A DNA stretch of 64,000 nucleotides from Flavobacterium sp. 9R (GCF_902506345.1 NZ_LR733413.1:1877683-1941682); one strand, 5' to 3'; numbered from the stretch's first letter, positions 8,718-18,665 are shown. Made by a program: numbers and translations. The notes: generated by a model not told the origin, from the sequence alone.

Positions 8718-9908
8718 TTATTTAAATTTGACTCTATCTATAACATCCATAATAATTGGCCAAAACAGAATTGTTCCTGTTGCGTACCACATATTATTAA
8801 ATGTACACAATAGAATTAATGAATTTAGTGATGCTAATGCTGTACAATAATATACACTGTTTTTTTTAACTAAAAATGGATACATTAAAGCACTAATCAT
8901 CATAATAATATACATTATAAACAGACCTATGAAACCTAAAAAAAAATAAGAAGCAAAATATATAGTTGGAGCATTTAAAAGTGGAGTTACTAAGTAATAA
9001 ACACCATTACTATTTTCTATTTTATCTCCATAACCAAACAGAGAAACTAGTCGTTTACTAATAAAATCAGGAAACAATTGCGTTGCTGCAAATATTCCAA
9101 TATTATTTTCGTCAAATATATCTTCCTTTTCATTTACTATATTTTGAAGATTCCCCATAGGAGAAATAAGATAGATATAACTCCAATAAAACTCCCCCGG
9201 TACTCCATTATTAATAAAAGTGTCTGTCGCCCCACCTTTTCTGAGTAGAAATTCCTTATCATCCTTAGTTTGTTCTTGCCTAAAATTCCCAACAACACCA
9301 AAAAAATATAATACTATTACCAACACAGTAATTGGCCTAATAAAAGTTTTTAAACTTATTGTCTGTAATCGCATTAAAAAAATAAATATCATGGCAGAAA
9401 AGACTATCATAAAGGCACCACGATTCAAAGTGAGTATATATGGAAATAATGTTAAAATAAAGCAAAATAAGTTCTTTAATTTTTTTTTTGACAAATAAAA
9501 ATTGAACATTAAAATTGAAAAAAAAATATTGAATGTACTCAGTATTACATGAAAAGTTGGAATTCCATCAAAATCTTGATAAGAATAATATGAATTTAAA
9601 ATAGTAGAAACGATAGGAATACTTCTTTCATATAAAAATTCTAAAGAGTAACCGATAATAATGAAAATCAATGCTCGTTTGACAAACGAAGACTTAAGAT
9701 TTACTTCATTAGTTTTTATATTTAAAGTTTTAAACTGTATAAAAGATAAAATTAATGATAGTACAATTGTTGAAAATAAAAAATATAGTAAATAACCATC
9801 TAACTTTGGGAACAAATCCGACCAACCAACTTGATACAATAATAATATTGATGCAAATGAAACTGCATACACAAAACAAGGGAGATATAATATTTTATGC
9901 TTCATCAT
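8718..9908 (-). CDS. wzy: Wzy-like O-antigen/capsule polymerase
   Basis: This is a very hydrophobic protein of about 396 residues with roughly ten predicted membrane spans. There is a large polar loop (about residues 205-285) between spans, the usual Wzy architecture for polymerising lipid-linked repeat units in the periplasm. The open frame begins at a TTG (9917), but adjacent ATGs at 9908 and 9905 are better starts. Either overlaps the end of the upstream glycosyltransferase by about ten bases. The call rests on topology and on position between glycosyltransferases and Wzx, since Wzy sequences are poorly conserved. Confidence 0.75.
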   Translation of the reverse strand: MMKHKILYLPCFVYAVSFASILLLYQVGWSDLFPKLDGYLLYFLFSTIVLSLILSFIQFKTLNIKTNEVNLKSSFVKRALIFIIIGYSLEFLYERSIPIVSTILNSYYSYQDFDGIPTFHVILSTFNIFFSILMFNFYLSKKKLKNLFCFILTLFPYILTLNRGAFMIVFSAMIFIFLMRLQTISLKTFIRPITVLVIVLYFFGVVGNFRQEQTKDDKEFLLRKGGATDTFINNGVPGEFYWSYIYLISPMGNLQNIVNEKEDIFDENNIGIFAATQLFPDFISKRLVSLFGYGDKIENSNGVYYLVTPLLNAPTIYFASYFFLGFIGLFIMYIIMMISALMYPFLVKKNSVYYCTALASLNSLILLCTFNNMWYATGTILFWPIIMDVIDRVKFK

Positions 9909-10890
9909 GCTGATCAAAGAAAATTTGCTTCAACCAGTCTTCCATGGATAACATGAGTCGACTAGTGCTTTTAGAAGGCATATCTCTAATAAATTTATTA
10001 TCGATATAAACATTATTTTCGCTAAAAAAACAAATACTTTCTGAATTTTTAATTAATTCATCCTGTTTCAAATTTAGATTATTTGTAAGCACTTTTACAT
10101 CAATTGCTAATGACTCAATAACTCTCATTGCTAAACCTGTTTGCCTAGGATTACTAACATCAACCATAACTTTTGATTTTGATAAAATACTTAAATATTC
10201 AGTTCTATTCATTGGAGTAAAAGAAACAATAGATCTATCGAGAAAATTTCCTTTTAAAATTTCCTTCAAATATGATGAAAAAGGCATGTATAAAAAAGCC
10301 TTTAATTTATAATTATTAGTAATAGCAAATTCTCTAAAAGATACAACCGCTTTGTACCTTTCAGGGAAACACCATCCCATAAAAAAAAAATCATGCACCA
10401 CCACTGATTTCTTTTCCATATAAGGAATAAGATCATCTGTATAAAACAATGGCAAATATTTTAAAAAAGGTATATCCTGACAATCTTTAAAATCAAAAGA
10501 ATAAACCTGATCAAATAAACCAGCAACAGTTGAAAAGGGATTGGTTTGATTAGAATCCCATTGATACATAATTGTCTTTGCTTTTGAATTTGATTGCAGA
10601 AATTTATTGATAAAATTATCTGGTAACATATAACCCCTTATCACAAATAAATAATCATAATCCTCATTTTTAGAATTCTGTAAAATTGATTCATAATGAT
10701 TATTTTGCAGCTTATAAACGTGTTTTTTAAAAAAATTATTTATAACCTTAAATTTCAACCCATAGTCACGTTCAGGGTAAAAATCAACACTAGCTCCTAA
10801 AAATTCCATTTTTTCTTTAATTAATGTGTGATAATTATGAAAAATTGGCCCTATAAATAAAATTCTTTTGTTTTTAAAATTATTAGGCAT
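9895..10890 (-). CDS. Glycosyltransferase, GT-B type (CgeB-like)
   Basis: This 331-residue protein looks like CgeB/group-1 transferases. It has an N-terminal RILFIGPIFHNYHTLIKEKMEFLGA segment split over a Rossmann-like fold, YDYLFVIRGYMLP, MYQWDSN, and a C-terminal half with VMVDVSNPRQTGLAMRVIESLA, resembling the donor-binding E-x7-E region. A run of ten T on the coding strand (10381-10390) encodes three consecutive Phe. It overlaps wzy by a few bases, implying translational coupling. Substrate is unknown. Confidence 0.65.
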   Translation of the reverse strand: MPNNFKNKRILFIGPIFHNYHTLIKEKMEFLGASVDFYPERDYGLKFKVINNFFKKHVYKLQNNHYESILQNSKNEDYDYLFVIRGYMLPDNFINKFLQSNSKAKTIMYQWDSNQTNPFSTVAGLFDQVYSFDFKDCQDIPFLKYLPLFYTDDLIPYMEKKSVVVHDFFFMGWCFPERYKAVVSFREFAITNNYKLKAFLYMPFSSYLKEILKGNFLDRSIVSFTPMNRTEYLSILSKSKVMVDVSNPRQTGLAMRVIESLAIDVKVLTNNLNLKQDELIKNSESICFFSENNVYIDNKFIRDMPSKSTSRLMLSMEDWLKQIFFDQHDEA

Positions 10891-11007
10891 ATATACTTTA
10901 ATAGATTTACAAATAAAAATTAATTATTCTGGTACCTTTTATTTATAATATTTATATTGAAAATTTTAGATAAACCAAAACCATTATGAAAAAAATTAAA
11001 TGTTACA

Positions 11008-11889
11008 TTATCTCCAAATTACAATCATTTTAAAACATGATATAACAAAATTTTTATTATAAAAAGAACCGATAACATTTACCGCATTTTTGATTGCAAG
11101 ATTTTTATGTCTGGTGAAACCTGAAAATACTCTAAAATTACTTAAATAAACCATAGCTTTAGCTTTTCCATACAATGGATGATCCTTATATAATTCAATG
11201 CTCATTAAGTGCGAGGCTGAAACTTTAGCAACCCGGTTAATTTTATCAAAACTAGTATCAACTCTGTAATAACTTAAATATTCATCAATAAATCCAATTT
11301 CATATTTACTAGCAATTTTTAAATTCATATAATAATCCTCAGCAAAAATATTTTCATCAAAATATCCTATTTCATTAAAAATTGAAGTTTTGAAAAAATA
11401 ATTGACTGGCGGATGTATTTTAAATGTAAAAATATCATTAAATAACCCCCCCCCTTTTAAAATGTTATTTTTTTTATCAAATGATTTAATTACTATAGAA
11501 TTTTCATCAATATAATGAGTTTTTCCATAACACATCGGTATATTGGTATTTTTTTTCATAAAGTTAAACTGCAACTCCAATTTATTTAAGCACCAAAAAT
11601 CATCCGAAGCACATATTGAGAAAAACTCCCCTTTAACAAACTCTTTAAGAGCCTTATTTAAAGTCGCTGGCAAACCTATGTTTTCTTGAAGAATAAGAGT
11701 AAAATCATATATCTTTTTTAATTCTTTTAATATTTCAGGACTTTTGTCTCTAGATCCATCATCTATAACAATAACTTCAAAATTGGAGTAGGTTTGATTC
11801 AATACATTTTCAATGCAAAGTGCAACGTATTTTTCGTGGTTATAACAAGGTATAACAACCGAGATTAAAGGTTTTTTAGTAGTGTACAT
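11008..11889 (-). CDS. Family 2 glycosyltransferase with in-frame poly-G tract
   Basis: A GT-A domain is evident: ISVVIPCYNHEKYV, DDGS at 43-46, IGLPATLNKAL at 71-81 and ASDD at 94-97. FAEDYYM near residue 175 is the acidic catalytic-region motif. Residues G146-G148 are encoded by nine consecutive G (11446-11454 as C on the plus strand), remarkable in such A/T-rich DNA. The frame is open in this assembly (293 residues). A change to eight or ten G would truncate the protein at about half length, so the gene may be phase-variable. Confidence 0.85.
   Translation of the reverse strand: MYTTKKPLISVVIPCYNHEKYVALCIENVLNQTYSNFEVIVIDDGSRDKSPEILKELKKIYDFTLILQENIGLPATLNKALKEFVKGEFFSICASDDFWCLNKLELQFNFMKKNTNIPMCYGKTHYIDENSIVIKSFDKKNNILKGGGLFNDIFTFKIHPPVNYFFKTSIFNEIGYFDENIFAEDYYMNLKIASKYEIGFIDEYLSYYRVDTSFDKINRVAKVSASHLMSIELYKDHPLYGKAKAMVYLSNFRVFSGFTRHKNLAIKNAVNVIGSFYNKNFVISCFKMIVIWR
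11446..11454 (-). repeat. G9 homopolymer inside a glycosyltransferase gene
   Basis: Nine C on the plus strand read as GGG GGG GGG (three Gly codons). From the sequence, a tenth G gives a stop three codons later (GTT ATT TAA), and loss of one G gives a stop about 26 codons on (ATG AAA TAG). Such tracts are classic slippage sites for phase variation of surface structures. Confidence 0.85.
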
Positions 11890-11906
11890 ATAACAACATT
11901 AAAAAA

Positions 11907-13337
11907 TTAAAAAGAAAAATAATCTATTAAGACTTTGAGCTCATTTACTTTCAAAAAGTAGCTTGATATAATATATCCGAATAAACCGGCCATTCCTCCC
12001 AATAATAGTTGGAGCAACAAATCATCAATTAAACTAGTAACAAAATATACAAAAATTGACATTAAAAAAGTAGAAAGAAACATAGGTATCATATCCTTTA
12101 TTTGGGCTAAAGCACCATATCCATAATACTTCCCTGGTAGATAAGCATTAATAAAAAAGGCTACTCCTGATGTAACGACATGTCCAATTATCATCGCTTT
12201 CACCCCTAAAGGTATTGTTATAATCATTGTTAAAACTGTTAATGGTAATTTTGACAAATCAACCTTTAAAAACAAATCAGAGCGACCTATAGCATTTAAA
12301 AGATTCATATTAATTGCAGACATTGGAAGAAAAATGCGGGCAAATACCATCCATTGCAAAAGCGGTATTACAGCTACCCATTTTTCTGTCAATAAAAGTA
12401 TCACAATTGGTTTTGCCAGCAAAGCGATAAGTGTCATCATCGGGATAATAAAAAAGGATGACATTCGAATCATTCTACTATAAACGGAGATTAATTTTTC
12501 TTTATCGTTTTGCACAGCGGCCAAAATTGGAAATGTGGCCTGTTGCAAAATACTTGTAATAGTGCCAGCCGATATATCTGCAAATCCTTTAGCTCGTGTA
12601 TAATATCCCAAAGATGATATAGGGTAATACTTCCCTATACAAATATTGTAGACATTGGTTAGTAATTGCGCATATAAGCCCGAAAACAATAATTTTGAAC
12701 CAAAACCAAATAAATTCCTAAACGAATTTCTGGAAAATGCAATAGAGGGTGTCCAATGGCTAAAAAACCATAACGACACTGCAGTAGCGAAAGCACCTAG
12801 CAAAGTTTGAATAACCAAAGACCAAACCCCAAAACCATTCATTGCTGCAATTATACCAGTTATTCCCCCTATAATAACTCCAATTACATTCGTTTTTGCG
12901 ATTGCTTTGAAATTCATGGCAATTGTTAACTTGGTGCGTTGAACAATTGCTAACGAACTTACGAATAGATTCAATCCCAATACACGGGTTAAATCAATTA
13001 GCTTAGGTTGATTAAAATATGATGCAATAAAAGGCGCTGAAAAGAACAGCAACAAATAAAACAAACTACTAACTGCTAAATTGAAAACAAAAACGGTTGA
13101 AAAATCGATATCTGTTCTATCTTGACGTTGAATTAAACCTAAGCCCATCCCGCTCTCAATGAAAGTTTGAGACAGCGCTATAAAAATGGCTAGCATACCC
13201 AACAAACCAAAATCTTCGGGCAATAATATTCGAGCAAGCACTATACTCACTACAAACTGCCCCATTTGAACAGCAAATTTATCAACAGCCGACCAAATTA
13301 TCCCTTTAGTTGCAGTTGATTTGAGTGAATTTGACAA
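11907..13337 (-). CDS. wzx: Wzx-type polysaccharide flippase
   Basis: A 476-residue MOP-superfamily membrane protein (WzxC/polysaccharide-synthase family) with about 12-14 membrane spans. The N-terminus KGIIWSAVDKFAVQ, then ARILLPEDFGLLGM and the SGMGLGLIQRQD segment are characteristic. It would flip undecaprenyl-linked repeat units across the inner membrane. The start is a TTG at 13337: the frame has an in-frame stop shortly upstream and no ATG nearer than residue 25. It follows the SDR gene by 25 bp. Confidence 0.88.
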   Translation of the reverse strand: MSNSLKSTATKGIIWSAVDKFAVQMGQFVVSIVLARILLPEDFGLLGMLAIFIALSQTFIESGMGLGLIQRQDRTDIDFSTVFVFNLAVSSLFYLLLFFSAPFIASYFNQPKLIDLTRVLGLNLFVSSLAIVQRTKLTIAMNFKAIAKTNVIGVIIGGITGIIAAMNGFGVWSLVIQTLLGAFATAVSLWFFSHWTPSIAFSRNSFRNLFGFGSKLLFSGLYAQLLTNVYNICIGKYYPISSLGYYTRAKGFADISAGTITSILQQATFPILAAVQNDKEKLISVYSRMIRMSSFFIIPMMTLIALLAKPIVILLLTEKWVAVIPLLQWMVFARIFLPMSAINMNLLNAIGRSDLFLKVDLSKLPLTVLTMIITIPLGVKAMIIGHVVTSGVAFFINAYLPGKYYGYGALAQIKDMIPMFLSTFLMSIFVYFVTSLIDDLLLQLLLGGMAGLFGYIISSYFLKVNELKVLIDYFSF

Positions 13338-13362
13338 AATTAGTACGCTTTTTTAAATAATA

Positions 13363-14058
13363 TTAAAATCTTTCACGAACTAAAATTGGTTGCCCTTCTA
13401 ATGGAGAAGCCTCCTCTGTCAAACAAAATAAAATTGTAGTCGACACAGTTTCTGGTTGCATAATTGTAAGTGGATCTTCTGTAGGTGCCAAAATTTTACG
13501 AAGTGGTGTTGCTGTTCTTCCCGGACAAATAACAAATACTCTTATATTATATTCGGACAACTCTTCAGATATGGAAGCAGAGAAACCAATCACCCCGCTT
13601 TTTGATGCAGCGTACGCTCCCCACCCTGGCCTTGGGGTTAATCCTGCAGTAGAGGCTACATTCACAATTGTACCTCCGCTCTTTTTCATAAAACCTGTAG
13701 CATACTTACAACACAAAAAAGTCCCTGTCAAATTTATTGAAATTGTGGCATTCCAATTTTCTAAAGTTGTTGCAAGCATTGTTTCGGGATCAACAAAACC
13801 CGCACAATTAATTAAGGCATCAAGTTTACCAAATTTAACTTTGATAAATTCAAAAAGGTTCTTTACACTTTTCTCATCACTAACATCCAAATTTTTTAAA
13901 ACACTTCCATTTGTAAGTTTCTCATTTAAAGATTGATTTGATTCAATATTTCGACTTGTAAAAATCACAGTGAAACCTTTATTCTGAGCTTCTATAGCTG
14001 TACTCAATCCTATTCCTGAACTTGCTCCTGTAATCAGAAGAATTTTATTATATATCAT
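13363..14058 (-). CDS. SDR oxidoreductase, probable ribulose-5-phosphate reductase
   Basis: A classical short-chain dehydrogenase of 231 residues: TGASSGIG at 10-17, NCAG, the serine in VASTAGL and YAASK as the catalytic Tyr/Lys. It directly follows an IspD/TarI-like cytidylyltransferase (8-bp gap). That pair matches the two halves of Haemophilus Bcs1/Acs1, where an IspD-like domain is fused to an SDR that reduces ribulose-5-phosphate to ribitol-5-phosphate for CDP-ribitol. The family is certain; the ribitol role is inferred from neighbours. It is not the zinc-dependent TarJ type. Confidence 0.75.
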   Translation of the reverse strand: MIYNKILLITGASSGIGLSTAIEAQNKGFTVIFTSRNIESNQSLNEKLTNGSVLKNLDVSDEKSVKNLFEFIKVKFGKLDALINCAGFVDPETMLATTLENWNATISINLTGTFLCCKYATGFMKKSGGTIVNVASTAGLTPRPGWGAYAASKSGVIGFSASISEELSEYNIRVFVICPGRTATPLRKILAPTEDPLTIMQPETVSTTILFCLTEEASPLEGQPILVRERF

Positions 14059-14066
14059 ATTTTAAT

Positions 14067-14726
14067 TTATAATTTTAGTAAATTCTCAATCAATTCAATA
14101 TCGAGTTGAGTTGTCACTTTTATATTTGATTCTCTTCCATCAACAAACTTAACACGTCCTCCATAATGAAAAACTAACATTCCATCTTCTGTTGCTTCAT
14201 AATTATCATTCAGGGCCTTTTCATGAGCACTAAATAAGATTTCTTTATTGAAAATTTGAGGTAGCTGTACATTATGTAATTTTGATCTATCTAATTCGGA
14301 CTCCATGAAATCATTTCCAATTGCGACAGTAAATTTCACTGGAATTGTAGGAACAACACCATCAGCATCCAAATCTGATGAAAAAATACTATTCATAAAT
14401 TCTAAATCGATTAAAGGACGTGCCGCTTCATGAATCATTACTTTTGGTGTATTTATAAAAGAAAGAGCCCTGTAAACTGACTCTTGTCTTGTACTGCCTC
14501 CTTCAATGCACTCAACATTCTTAATATCATACATAGATATAAATTCATTATAAAGGTGCATATATTCTTTATTACAAGTGATATAAATTTTATCGATAAA
14601 ACTACATTTATCAAATAGTTCTAATGAATAGATAAAAAGAGGCTTACCCTTTATTCTTAAAAATTGTTTCGGAATATTTGAATTCATTCGTAAACCACTA
14701 CCAGCAGCTAAAATAATTGCATCCAT
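14067..14726 (-). CDS. IspD/TarI-family cytidylyltransferase
   Basis: A 219-residue CTP-dependent nucleotidyltransferase. AAGSGLRMNSNIPKQF at residues 6-21 is the CTP-binding signature, followed by IHEAARPLID, VPVKFT-like VPTIPVKFTVA and EATEDGMLVF. Placement between an SDR and a CDP-glycerol-phosphotransferase-like gene in a capsule locus argues for polyol-phosphate (ribitol-5-phosphate) activation rather than MEP-pathway IspD. The housekeeping ispD should then exist elsewhere in the genome. The start is an ATG at 14726. Confidence 0.8.
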   Translation of the reverse strand: MDAIILAAGSGLRMNSNIPKQFLRIKGKPLFIYSLELFDKCSFIDKIYITCNKEYMHLYNEFISMYDIKNVECIEGGSTRQESVYRALSFINTPKVMIHEAARPLIDLEFMNSIFSSDLDADGVVPTIPVKFTVAIGNDFMESELDRSKLHNVQLPQIFNKEILFSAHEKALNDNYEATEDGMLVFHYGGRVKFVDGRESNIKVTTQLDIELIENLLKL

Positions 14727-14785
14727 AAAATATATTTTTTTTTAACAAATTTGTTATTTGGAAATGTTATACTATATTATTTTCG

Positions 14786-16108
14786 TTATATGTTTTTTTT
14801 TGTAAAAATTTCATTCTCTAGATAACCCATTATGTTTTCTGAAGCGGTCAACTTGTTTTCCGTCATTAATATATTATTAACAAATTCTCTACGTTCTTTT
14901 TCCATTCTATCGCTACCATTTAAAACAACTGATTCTATAAAATCTTCCAATTCTTGATTGGTTCTTGATTGATAATGTACTGAGAGAGCCTTTTCTCCAT
15001 ATTCACTCCACATTTTCATTACATTTTCATTTCTTACCATAAATAGCGTTGGTTTCATAGTAAAAAGATATTCTGAAATAAATGAGCCGCAATCGTGAAT
15101 CAATGCATCTGATGTCAAAAAAAGATCTCCATATTCAGCACTTTCAAATTGTCCGTTAGGCAAATTCTCCCAATACTCATAATATTTGTCTGTTTTATCC
15201 TTCCCCCAATTAGGGTCGTTTTCTAATTTAACCCTCAATAAAGGATGAGGTTTAAATGCTATTTGTATTTTATCATGATACTTTATAGCCAAATCTAAAA
15301 AAAAGTCGCAGTATTCAAGAAAATTTGACATTCGATTCAACTCATTCATTAAGTGATGTGGTGCCCATATTATCTTTTTCAAATTAGGATTTTTATTTTT
15401 CCATACATCATTATTAGGCGTTTGATTCACCAAGAACTCATCGAACCCTGGATAACCAGTCACAATAATATTACTTCCCTTATTTTTTTGTTTTTTTGAA
15501 CTAATATCTTTATGAAGAGTTGTTTCGCTAAAAATTTTCCAAACAAGATCGTGAAAAGCTGAAGTATAAAAAAAATCATACTTAGTAGTCATTACTGCAT
15601 AGGGTACATAACAAGTCAAGGTATTTTTAAACTGTTTTATAAAATACCTGTCATCTTGCAAACTTTCATAAGGATTAGTGTAAAATACAATATCAGGAGA
15701 AAAATCCATTTTTACATCCAAATAAGTTCCGTTCTCCTTATTAAAAGTTTTAATAACATTATAATTCTTACTCTGAAATAAATCAAAGGATTTCTCCATT
15801 TGAAACACCATATTATCAAATCCAAAATTAACAACAGGACAAACAAAAATAACAGGTTCAAATTTGGTATGTTCTACCATTAAATTGTACAATATATCAT
15901 ACTTCCATACAGAATCATGAATCAAAAAGAAAGCGACTTTTATCTTTTCCTTTTTACGAATTCTTATAAGAGCCTTTCGATGCCTAGCAGGAGCGGTCTT
16001 AATCAAATAAAATTCATATAATCTATTAGATAAACCTTTTACTTTCCCAAATTTTTCCCAAACCTTTGTAGGTGCATATGCTTTAATTATTGATTTCAAT
16101 GAACTCAT
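14786..16108 (-). CDS. CDP-glycerol/CDP-ribitol phosphotransferase-like protein
   Basis: The 440-residue protein resembles the glycerophosphotransferase family (TagB/TagF/TarL, Bcs3-like). The C-terminal half has [10 protein letters not shown], the AFKPHPLLR motif, [18 protein letters not shown] (equivalent of the TDYSS..D motif) and KPTLFMVRN. The N-terminal part has basic segments ([15 protein letters not shown]), consistent with membrane-surface association. It would transfer a polyol phosphate from CDP-polyol to the glycan. Its start overlaps the stop of the aminotransferase gene as ATGA, indicating translational coupling. Confidence 0.75.
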   Translation of the reverse strand: MSSLKSIIKAYAPTKVWEKFGKVKGLSNRLYEFYLIKTAPARHRKALIRIRKKEKIKVAFFLIHDSVWKYDILYNLMVEHTKFEPVIFVCPVVNFGFDNMVFQMEKSFDLFQSKNYNVIKTFNKENGTYLDVKMDFSPDIVFYTNPYESLQDDRYFIKQFKNTLTCYVPYAVMTTKYDFFYTSAFHDLVWKIFSETTLHKDISSKKQKNKGSNIIVTGYPGFDEFLVNQTPNNDVWKNKNPNLKKIIWAPHHLMNELNRMSNFLEYCDFFLDLAIKYHDKIQIAFKPHPLLRVKLENDPNWGKDKTDKYYEYWENLPNGQFESAEYGDLFLTSDALIHDCGSFISEYLFTMKPTLFMVRNENVMKMWSEYGEKALSVHYQSRTNQELEDFIESVVLNGSDRMEKERREFVNNILMTENKLTASENIMGYLENEIFTKKNI

Positions 16109-17208
16109 ATCTTATTAAGCAATTGAACTATGGTTTCTAAATTTTCTTCAACCATCCCTGGCCATAAAGGCAAACTAAGGCAAGTATTTGAGAATTCCTC
16201 AGTAATAGGATAATCCCCCATTTTATAGTTTAATGAAATATAAGCTTCTTGCATATGTGGAGGAATAGGATAATGAATTAAAGTTTGCACCCCATTACCC
16301 TGTAAATAAGTTTGTACATCTGCTCTATTTTTTACCCTAATGACAAAAAGATGCCAAACATGACCTTCTCTTATCCCAAATTGAGGCAAAACAATCTTAC
16401 TATTTCTAATATTTTCTAAATAATAGGATGCAATTTCCTTACGACGACTATTCTCTTGATCGATATAGCGCAATTTTACACTTAGAAAAGCAGCCTGAAT
16501 TTCATCCATACGGCTATTCAAACCTTGGTATTGATTCACATACTTTTGAGCCGATCCGTAATTAGCCAATGCACGTATCACTTTAGCCAAATCAGTATTT
16601 TTTGTAGTTACTGCACCCGAATCACCCAAAGCACCTAAATTTTTACCAGGATAAAAACTGAATCCTGCTGCATCTCCTAAATTGCCGGTACGAATTCCAT
16701 TCCATCTCGCGCCTATTGCCTGAGCATTGTCTTCTATCAGTTTCAAATTGTATTTTTTGGCCAATGATTCCAACTCATTACTCCAACAAACTTTCCCATA
16801 CAAATGAACAACCATTATAGCTTTAGTCTTTGCAGTAATCTTGCTTTCTATAAGATTCAAATCTAAATTATGAGTTTCTAAATCGGGCTCAACTAAAACA
16901 GGGACTAAATTATTGTCACTAATAGCCAATAACGAAGCTATATACGTATTTGCTGGGACAATTACTTCGTCACCTCCCTGCATATACCCCATTTCAATAT
17001 AAGCTTTCAGAATGAGGCGTAATGCATCCAGTCCATTCGCTACAGCAACAGCATTTCCACCCTCTTGATAAGAAACCAAATCCTGCTCAAATTGATTGAC
17101 ACGTTCCCCCAACAAATACCAGCCACTATCAATTACCTCCGCCGCAACTTTTTTTAACTCAACTTCATATTGAGCATTTATTTTTTGTAAATCAAGAAAT
17201 TTAACCAT
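16105..17208 (-). CDS. fdtB: DegT/DnrJ/EryC1 sugar aminotransferase (FdtB/QdtB-like)
   Basis: A PLP-dependent 3-aminotransferase of 367 residues. It opens [18 protein letters not shown] as FdtB/QdtB proteins do, and has NGLDALRL, the aspartate in [10 protein letters not shown] and the PLP lysine in [16 protein letters not shown]. With the two ketoisomerase-like cupins and the acetyltransferase it forms a complete dTDP-3-acetamido-3,6-dideoxyhexose cassette (Fuc3NAc or Qui3NAc). It would aminate the 3-keto sugar at C3. RmlB is encoded further upstream; rmlA is not in the window. Confidence 0.87.
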   Translation of the reverse strand: MVKFLDLQKINAQYEVELKKVAAEVIDSGWYLLGERVNQFEQDLVSYQEGGNAVAVANGLDALRLILKAYIEMGYMQGGDEVIVPANTYIASLLAISDNNLVPVLVEPDLETHNLDLNLIESKITAKTKAIMVVHLYGKVCWSNELESLAKKYNLKLIEDNAQAIGARWNGIRTGNLGDAAGFSFYPGKNLGALGDSGAVTTKNTDLAKVIRALANYGSAQKYVNQYQGLNSRMDEIQAAFLSVKLRYIDQENSRRKEIASYYLENIRNSKIVLPQFGIREGHVWHLFVIRVKNRADVQTYLQGNGVQTLIHYPIPPHMQEAYISLNYKMGDYPITEEFSNTCLSLPLWPGMVEENLETIVQLLNKI

Positions 17209-17243
17209 ATTATAATTTTTATAATCCTAATATCATTTGAATT

Positions 17244-17801
17244 TTAAGCTGTATTTAATTTTATTAATTCATTATTCATCTCCATCCACCTTTCCCCAAG
17301 ATTATCAATATAATGTCCATTATCATTTTCCATCTTACTACCATCATCATTTACCCATCCAATTACTTTACCTGGTGAACCTACTACTAAAGCCCTAGCT
17401 GGAACATTTTTCGTAATTAATGCCCCTGCCCCAATTAATGCGTATTCCCCTATTTCTATCCCGCATAAAATTGTAGCACCTGCACCTATAGAAGCACCAC
17501 TTTTAACTGTGGTCAATTCCATTTTATAATTCTGGTTTTTGGATCTTGGTAATTTGTCATTGGTAAAAGTAACATTAGGACCAATCATTACATTACTCTC
17601 GATTGTAATTCCATCCCAAACATAAACTCCAGGCTTAATCGTCACATTATCCCCTATAACAACATCATTTTCAATAAAAACATGACAATTAATATTACAT
17701 TCATTCCCTATTTTAGCATTTTTTAAAATGATAGTGTATTGCCAAATATAAGTACCGCTTCCAATATCTTGGGTTTGCACATCAGAAAGTGGGTGTATCA
17801 T
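17244..17801 (-). CDS. fdtC: Left-handed beta-helix N-acetyltransferase (FdtC/QdtC-like)
   Basis: A 185-residue hexapeptide-repeat acyltransferase: repeated I-G-x-x-x-x units such as [27 protein letters not shown], and a loop with [12 protein letters not shown] matching the substrate-binding part of dTDP-3-amino-sugar N-acetyltransferases. It would use acetyl-CoA to acetylate the 3-amino group, acting as a trimer. Its ATG overlaps the upstream cupin stop by four bases (17798-17801), so the cassette is tightly coupled. Confidence 0.85.
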   Translation of the reverse strand: MIHPLSDVQTQDIGSGTYIWQYTIILKNAKIGNECNINCHVFIENDVVIGDNVTIKPGVYVWDGITIESNVMIGPNVTFTNDKLPRSKNQNYKMELTTVKSGASIGAGATILCGIEIGEYALIGAGALITKNVPARALVVGSPGKVIGWVNDDGSKMENDNGHYIDNLGERWMEMNNELIKLNTA

Positions 17802-18208
17802 CCTTTTCTATACTTTAAAAATTCATCATAATCCCTTACATAATCCTCTTCAGAATAAACATCAGAACCCAAAACCAAGCATATACTTCCGCTTGAAAAA
17901 TCTTTAATTTCTCTCCATATACCCGGCTTTATGTACAATGCTTTTGACGGATCGTTCAAGAAAACTTCTTTTGTATTCACTCCATCATCCAATACAAAAG
18001 TAAAAGACCCACTCAAAGCAACAATATACTGTTGCAATATATAATGCCCATGGCCACCTCTTTCTGATCCCATCGGAACATCGTATAAATAATAAACCCT
18101 TTTAACATCAAACGGAATAGTTTCTTTATTTTCAACAACAGTTATATTACCAGCTTCATTATGTATTTTAGGCAATTCTATTATTTTACATTCTTCTACA
18201 CTAAACAT
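17798..18208 (-). CDS. dTDP-4-keto-6-deoxyhexose 3,4-ketoisomerase-like cupin (copy 1)
   Basis: A 136-residue FdtA/QdtA/WxcM-type cupin. The histidine pair lies at H53 and H55 in [12 protein letters not shown], followed by the [12 protein letters not shown] strand. The usual Asp-x-Arg-Gly near residue 18 is replaced here by NEAGN, so the conserved arginine is missing. It overlaps copy 2 by eight bases and fdtC by four. It probably takes part in moving the keto group from C4 to C3, alone or together with the neighbouring paralogue. Confidence 0.8.
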   Translation of the reverse strand: MFSVEECKIIELPKIHNEAGNITVVENKETIPFDVKRVYYLYDVPMGSERGGHGHYILQQYIVALSGSFTFVLDDGVNTKEVFLNDPSKALYIKPGIWREIKDFSSGSICLVLGSDVYSEEDYVRDYDEFLKYRKG

Positions 18209-18608
18209 TTTTTAGACTTTTAAATTTCTCAAAATTTCTCAAATAATCCTTTTCTTCATATTTTTTATCAGAAACGATTAAAGCCAAAGAGTTAGTCGAA
18301 AAATTTTCCATTCTTCTCCAAACCATTTTTGGAATATAGAGTCCATAATACGACCGATTCAAAGAAAACTTCACCTCTTTTTCCCCATCATGAAGCACAA
18401 CATCAAAACTTCCGGATATTGCAACAATAATCTCTTGTTGTTCTTTAAAGGCATGACTACCACGTATTTCTCCACCTGGAACATCATAAATCCAATAGGT
18501 CCTTGCTATTTCAAATGGCAATTGGTTTGGATATTCAAAAAAAGATAAATTTCCTCTTGGGTCGTGAATTTTTGGAAATTCTAATATTTTACAAGTCATT
18601 AAATACAT
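18201..18608 (-). CDS. dTDP-4-keto-6-deoxyhexose 3,4-ketoisomerase-like cupin (copy 2)
   Basis: The second 135-residue FdtA/QdtA-type cupin. Here HDPRGN keeps the conserved arginine (R18), but the histidine pair in IRGSHAFKEQQE is H52/F54, so the second histidine is lost. The remainder (AISGSFDVVLHDG, GLYIPKMVWRRMENF) is typical. An alternative ATG at 18599 would shorten it by three residues. The complementary losses in the two tandem copies suggest a heteromer or a division of labour. Confidence 0.78.
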   Translation of the reverse strand: MYLMTCKILEFPKIHDPRGNLSFFEYPNQLPFEIARTYWIYDVPGGEIRGSHAFKEQQEIIVAISGSFDVVLHDGEKEVKFSLNRSYYGLYIPKMVWRRMENFSTNSLALIVSDKKYEEKDYLRNFEKFKSLKNV

Positions 18609-18665
18609 TATTATATGAATCCATAGAATTAATTTAAACTTTAAAAACCAACACGTGATAGTAGA

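Noticed and set aside
10381..10390. T10 run in a glycosyltransferase as a phase-variation tract
   Set aside because: A/T homopolymers of this length are expected in such A/T-rich DNA; weaker evidence than the G9 tract.
14067..14726. Housekeeping ispD of the MEP pathway
   Set aside because: The context (SDR and phosphopolyol transferase in a capsule locus) favours a TarI/Bcs1-type role; the family motif alone cannot separate them.
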